A stretch of DNA of 10,259 bases. Origin: an uncultured Brachyspira sp. Its GTDB lineage: Bacteria > Spirochaetota > Brachyspiria > Brachyspirales > Brachyspiraceae. Position 1 is the stretch's first letter; each line of letters starts with the position of its first letter. The notes under the pieces were generated by a model that was not told where the DNA came from, did not search any database, and saw only the letters and a list, made by a program, of their open reading frames with translations. The stretch covers positions 1 through 10,259 of the forward strand of contig CAKVCG010000059.1 in assembly GCA_934725525.1 (NCBI GenBank), given 5' to 3'. The translations under genes and the position numbers were made by a program. Positions 6,389 through 10,259 of this stretch are shown here, one piece after another.

Positions 6389-8572
6389 TTAAGAAAGCTC
6401 GTAAATCGTAATATCCACAAATTTTTGCATAAAATCTCTTATAAATAAATCTTTAGTAAAAATAACCGTTGGAATATTATAATTTTTGGAATATTCTTTT
6501 ATAAAAGATAAAGCCTCTTTTATCCTGTTATTGTCGAAAGTTATAAAAGGGTCGTCAAGCAATATCAATCTTCCCGCTTGATGAATTTTCGTAAGTATAG
6601 AAAGACGCATAGCAATATAAACGGCGTCCTTTGTTGCCGAAGAAAGAAGCTCGACATTTCGCATTTGATTTTGTTTATCCGCAACCACAATTTTATCTTT
6701 ATCGAAACCCGACATTATTATTCCCTCGTCCGATAAATTTTTTCCAGCGATATGATTGTATAAAACTTTCGCCTCTTTTGAAAGCGACTGAAATATATCA
6801 TCATTTTTTTTGTTTATTTTAAAAAGCATCTCTTCCAATAATTTCAAAGCCTTTCTTCTTTTATTTAAATCGATTATTTCTTCTTTTATTTGCGCCAATT
6901 TGCTTTCAAAATTGATTATATCGGCATGAATATTGTCCGAGTTATTAAGTTCGCCTTCGATATACGAAATATTATTTTTTATTTTATTTATTTCTTCTTT
7001 CAAAATATTTATTTCCGCTTCCAAATCTTTCAAATCGTTTTCTATTTTTTTTATTTCCATTTCGTTATAATCGTTTGGGTTTACTCCTTTATCGTCAAGT
7101 TCTTTCAATATTCTTATGCAATCCGTTTCGAGCAAATCTATACTTTGAAAACCTGATTTTTTGGCTTCGGCGATTAATTTTTTATAATTTTCTTCGTTTT
7201 CTTTCAATAATAAATCGTAATTATATTTTATCTCGTAATATTCTTCTTTATTTTTTACTTTCAATTTATCGAAAAGTCGAGCGAGCGCATTATTTTCATT
7301 TTCAAATTCTTTTAAATTGTTTTCAAGTTCTAAATTATAATTTTCGGTTTCTTCGTTATTATTTTCTTGCATCAAAATCTCAATTTTTGCAAGTTCTTTA
7401 TTCAAAATTTCTTTCAAAACTAAAATATTTGTCTCTTCAATATTTAATTCGGGCAAACTTTCCAATATATCTTTTATAAATTTAGAATTTTTATCTTCTT
7501 TTATTAAACTTTCTTTAATAAACATAAATGGAATAACTGGAAGAATTATAAAAAGCCATAAAGGATTTTTAAAATATAAAGCGAGCGCCGAAGATATAAA
7601 AGCGATTACGATAAAGAATATTATTTTTGGAATTTTTTTATTTTTTTGAATCGATTCTTCAATTCTATTTAAATTTTTTAAAGCGTTTTCTATTCTTATT
7701 TTTAGGCTTTCGCAATCGGTTTTTATTTTTTCTTTTTCGCCCGCCGATTTTTTCAAAGCTTCAATTTTTCCGTTTATATAAGACATATTGGTTTTTAATT
7801 CTTCAATTTTTTTCATTCTGTCGTTTATTTCGTTTGAATAATCGTTTTTAAAAATTATATTCTTGCTTAAAAAATCGTCCGCTTTATTGAAATCGTTTAT
7901 TTGTTTCAATAAATTAAGTTTTATAATTTTTGTTTCAGATTCTTTTTTTGATTTCAATAAAGAATATAGTTTTTTTTGCTCTTCGATTTTTTCTTTCAAA
8001 ATATTTTCATGCAAAAATAAATTTTCTTTCAATTCTTTCAAATTATCTTTTTTATTAACCGAATTTTTTATTTTATCGTATAAATTGTTTAATATTTTAT
8101 CGATTTCGTTTTTTTCGTTTGCCAAAATATTTAATTTATAAGGAATAGAATTTTGAGCTTTACCCGAATATTCCGCTTTTATTTCCGAAACCATTTTCCC
8201 AATATCGATATCCGAAGAGAATAATTTTTTCTTTATTTCGCTCTCCCAATCTTTAGAATCTTTTTTGCTGTCCGACATTTCAAAAATTATTTCGCTCTGC
8301 CTTATCGCGTATAAATTATTATAAGATTGAGGATGGAGTTTTAAATTGTCGGGGATTTTTGGCTCTGAAGAAATATCAATATCGTTTCCGTATCTTAACT
8401 TTATTTGTTTTGAAAACGCGCTTACTCTTTTATTTTCCGAAAACAATAACATTAAAGAATCGAAAATTGTGGTTTTCCCCGATTCGTTTTCTCCGTAAAA
8501 TAAAGTTATTCCATCCGATATTTTAAAAGATTGATTTTTAAATTTTCCGAATTTATTTAATTTTAAAATCAT
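6389..8572 (-). CDS. yhaN: YhaN-like SMC/Rad50-family ATPase with central membrane hairpin
   Basis: This encodes 727 residues. Walker A is GENESGKT at 27-34, a Q-loop candidate lies at Arg91-Gln92, the ABC signature is LSSATKD at 643-649, and Walker B is LILLDD at 669-674 (DDPF). The two ATPase halves are joined by long coiled coils (about 150-312 and 385-600). Between them lies a hydrophobic hairpin (about 315-335 and 337-353) in place of the CxxC zinc hook of Rad50/SbcC. This matches the YhaN type, paired with a YhaO-like phosphoesterase, which is encoded just upstream with a 10-base gap. Expected role: ATP-driven DNA end binding and gating of the nuclease, tethered to the membrane. Oddity: the D-loop is followed by VIFTKD with no H-loop His. 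The symbol rests on architecture and neighbourhood. Confidence 0.85.
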   Translation of the reverse strand: MILKLNKFGKFKNQSFKISDGITLFYGENESGKTTIFDSLMLLFSENKRVSAFSKQIKLRYGNDIDISSEPKIPDNLKLHPQSYNNLYAIRQSEIIFEMSDSKKDSKDWESEIKKKLFSSDIDIGKMVSEIKAEYSGKAQNSIPYKLNILANEKNEIDKILNNLYDKIKNSVNKKDNLKELKENLFLHENILKEKIEEQKKLYSLLKSKKESETKIIKLNLLKQINDFNKADDFLSKNIIFKNDYSNEINDRMKKIEELKTNMSYINGKIEALKKSAGEKEKIKTDCESLKIRIENALKNLNRIEESIQKNKKIPKIIFFIVIAFISSALALYFKNPLWLFIILPVIPFMFIKESLIKEDKNSKFIKDILESLPELNIEETNILVLKEILNKELAKIEILMQENNNEETENYNLELENNLKEFENENNALARLFDKLKVKNKEEYYEIKYNYDLLLKENEENYKKLIAEAKKSGFQSIDLLETDCIRILKELDDKGVNPNDYNEMEIKKIENDLKDLEAEINILKEEINKIKNNISYIEGELNNSDNIHADIINFESKLAQIKEEIIDLNKRRKALKLLEEMLFKINKKNDDIFQSLSKEAKVLYNHIAGKNLSDEGIIMSGFDKDKIVVADKQNQMRNVELLSSATKDAVYIAMRLSILTKIHQAGRLILLDDPFITFDNNRIKEALSFIKEYSKNYNIPTVIFTKDLFIRDFMQKFVDITIYELS

Positions 8573-8582
8573 ATATTCCCGC

Positions 8583-9647
8583 TTATTTTTTATTTTGTAA
8601 GGCTAAAGAAATTTTTTCAATTCCGATTCTTTTTGCAAGTTCGACAATTTCCAAATATTCCTCGCTATCGCTTTTAAATTCGTCCGCCACTTTCAAAAAT
8701 TCTTTAATTATATTTTCGTTTAAAGCGTTTTCAAGAAAAAATAAATTAGAATTTTTTATATTTATCTCTCGGACAAATTCCAAATATTTATTTATAATTT
8801 CTTTCTTTTTAATTTCAAGTTGAATCTCGTCTTCTATTATTCCATAAATATTAATGTCGATTATATCTTTATAATTCCAATTTTTATATATATTTTCAAT
8901 TTTCAAATCAATATCGTTAATATTCAAATTATAAACTCTATATTCTCCCGGAGATTTTAAATCGATATATTTTTTAATTATAGAATTATTTTCTATATTC
9001 AAAGCCAAACATTTTCTAATTCCAGTTTCCGATTTGCTTTTTCGCCAAACTCTCGCCGAACCAGAATATATTATATTTATATTTTCAATATTTATTTCCA
9101 TCTGTTTGTGAATATGTCCTATGACGGCAATATTGGGATTTACTTTTTTAATTATTTCAATCGGTATGAAAGCGGATTCTTCGTTTTCTTCAATCGCCCA
9201 TAAAGTTCCTTCGACTATTCCATGTCCAAAAAATATTCTGTTTTTTTCTTTTAAGTTTTCTACTCTTTTTAAAAAATCATTGTCTATATTATAATTTTCG
9301 TTGTAGGCGACCGCGATTATATCCAAATTTTCCATATTTATAAAATCGGCGTTCTCTATTATTTTTATATTATTCCCAAATTTTAATTTGCTTAAATTTA
9401 TTCCGTCAGATTTTAAATATTCATGATTTCCTTTTAGTAAGTAAATATTTTTATCGTAGCTTTCGGACTTTTTTGAAAAATCTTCTTTAAGTTTTTCGGC
9501 ATCTTCAAAAGTATTAAAAGTATCTCCGAGCAAAAATAAAGCGTCATAATTTTTAGCGTTTTCAAGTATTTCGTCAAACACAGAAAAAGAATAAGATTTT
9601 TCCGAAACGCTTAAATGCAAATCCGCGGCTATCAATATTTTTGTCAT
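8583..9647 (-). CDS. yhaO: SbcD/YhaO-like metallophosphoesterase (DNA repair exonuclease subunit)
   Basis: This encodes 354 residues. The calcineurin-like phosphoesterase motifs are complete and in order: Asp9-x-His11 (DLH), Gly41-Asp42 (GDTF), Gly73-Asn74-His75-Glu76 (GNHE), His142 (GHG) and His178-x-His180 (GHIH). This gives the two-metal site of Mre11/SbcD nucleases. The last 125 residues are less conserved and helical, as in the C-terminal domain that contacts the ATPase partner. The length suits YhaO/SbcD-type proteins. The ribosome binding site is weak (AAAGAGA, distant). It is the first gene of a probable two-gene operon with the YhaN-like ATPase, driven from 9713-9741. Predicted product: nuclease acting on DNA ends or hairpins. 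The symbol is inferred from the pair. Confidence 0.87.
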   Translation of the reverse strand: MTKILIAADLHLSVSEKSYSFSVFDEILENAKNYDALFLLGDTFNTFEDAEKLKEDFSKKSESYDKNIYLLKGNHEYLKSDGINLSKLKFGNNIKIIENADFINMENLDIIAVAYNENYNIDNDFLKRVENLKEKNRIFFGHGIVEGTLWAIEENEESAFIPIEIIKKVNPNIAVIGHIHKQMEINIENINIIYSGSARVWRKSKSETGIRKCLALNIENNSIIKKYIDLKSPGEYRVYNLNINDIDLKIENIYKNWNYKDIIDINIYGIIEDEIQLEIKKKEIINKYLEFVREINIKNSNLFFLENALNENIIKEFLKVADEFKSDSEEYLEIVELAKRIGIEKISLALQNKK

Positions 9648-9712
9648 AATAAAATTTCTCTTTCTTTATTATTATTATTTAAATTTAAAAAATTTAACGA
9701 CTGTATTTTTGT

Positions 9713-9741
9713 ATTATAAATCTAATATAATAATTAATCAA
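9713..9741 (-). promoter_or_regulatory. Sigma-70-type promoter of the phosphoesterase/ATPase operon
   Basis: On the minus strand TTGATT (9741-9736) and TATAAT (9718-9713) are separated by 17 bases. The predicted start is near 9706, about 59 bases before the ATG at 9647. The region also carries TATAAT on the plus strand at 9726-9731 and 9765-9770, candidates for the divergent gene, but neither has a matching -35 hexamer. Confidence 0.6.
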
Positions 9742-9809
9742 TAGATTTTAATTGAAATATGATTTATAATAATTTATAAATTTTAATTAGTTTTTTAAGA
9801 GGTTTTTTA

Positions 9810-10259
9810 ATGAACGATTTAGTAAAAAAATATATCGAATACGCAAAAGAAAAATCAAATGTTGACGAAGTTCTAAATAAAAAATTAATCTCTCAAAACG
9901 AAAACTTTTTAAAATTAAAAGAATATTCAAAAAAAAATCATGATAAAGAATTTGAAATTTGCAACGCGCTTTCTTTAGAATTAGAAAATATGGATATTTT
10001 AAAATCCTATAGCGCCGCTAATTTTATCGCCCATGGATTTTTTCATGCCGACAAAATTGACGAAGAGATTGGAAAAAGAATTATAGATTTATTTTATAAG
10101 AATATCGACTATGCATGCAGATTTATCGAAAATGTATCTCAATTTTATAATGTTGACGAAGACGAATTAACCGAAAACGATTTTGCCAATTTAAATTTGG
10201 AAATAATGTATAGATTAGATTATAAACCTTTGGAAGCGTTTTTGGGAATCGATATGATG
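9810..10259 (+). CDS. Unidentified soluble, helix-rich protein (5' part, runs off the window)
   Basis: An ATG at 9810 follows AAGAGG (9797-9802) by 7 bases and opens a frame of 150 codons with no stop before the window ends. The visible protein begins MNDLVKKYIEYAKEK, has no signal peptide or membrane segment, and is rich in Lys, Glu, Asp and Leu with a helical pattern. An acidic stretch (VDEDELTENDF) lies near residues 115-125. I do not recognise the family. It is divergent from the phosphoesterase/ATPase operon across 162 bases, so shared regulation is possible. Codon use (GAC, ATC, GCG, GCC) matches the genes to its left rather than the lipoprotein cluster. Confidence 0.85.
   Translation, partial: MNDLVKKYIEYAKEKSNVDEVLNKKLISQNENFLKLKEYSKKNHDKEFEICNALSLELENMDILKSYSAANFIAHGFFHADKIDEEIGKRIIDLFYKNIDYACRFIENVSQFYNVDEDELTENDFANLNLEIMYRLDYKPLEAFLGIDMM

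Noticed and set aside
6631..8141. Several plus-strand open frames of 63-134 codons opposite the ATPase gene
   Set aside because: They are antisense shadows: Phe/Leu/Tyr-rich, without ribosome binding sites, and fully covered by a gene with clear ATPase motifs.

Overview
The window is very AT-rich DNA with strong AGGAGA-type ribosome binding sites, short spacers and several small lipoproteins with Phe/Ile-rich signal peptides. This fits a low-GC host-associated anaerobe. My best guess is a spirochaete of the Brachyspira type, inferred from composition and protein style rather than from a marker gene. Low-GC Firmicutes or Fusobacteria are not excluded.

Left edge (1-1054): the 3' end of an unidentified gene, a 520-base mostly non-coding stretch, and a small plus-strand gene for a 97-residue Cys-rich protein (614-907). 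The non-coding stretch holds a likely decayed minus-strand coding remnant, a strong bidirectional hairpin terminator and the promoter of the small gene.

Centre (1055-5183, minus strand): a near-consensus promoter at 5156-5183 faces a roughly 280-base leader carrying a four-copy GGCTT repeat. Six closely spaced co-oriented genes follow: a zinc-ribbon/TM2 membrane protein, a lipoprotein, a second lipoprotein, a five-helix membrane protein, a third lipoprotein and a small Cys-containing protein. The first and third lipoproteins look distantly paralogous. The last gene resembles the small gene that converges on it from the left. This is an uncharacterised cell-envelope cluster and the most novel part of the window.

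Right (5246-9741, minus strand): an adjacent pair encodes an SbcD/YhaO-like metallophosphoesterase and an SbcC/Rad50-like YhaN-type ATPase with a membrane hairpin where Rad50 has its zinc hook. The phosphoesterase should supply the nuclease activity and the ATPase the DNA-gating motor. A Rieske-type mononuclear iron oxygenase follows after a 162-base gap. Divergent from this block, a plus-strand gene of unknown function starts at 9810 and runs off the window.

CpG dinucleotides are clearly commoner to the right of about 5.2 kb than in the lipoprotein cluster, so the two halves may differ in history or selection. No tRNA, rRNA, CRISPR array, insertion sequence or transposase was seen.
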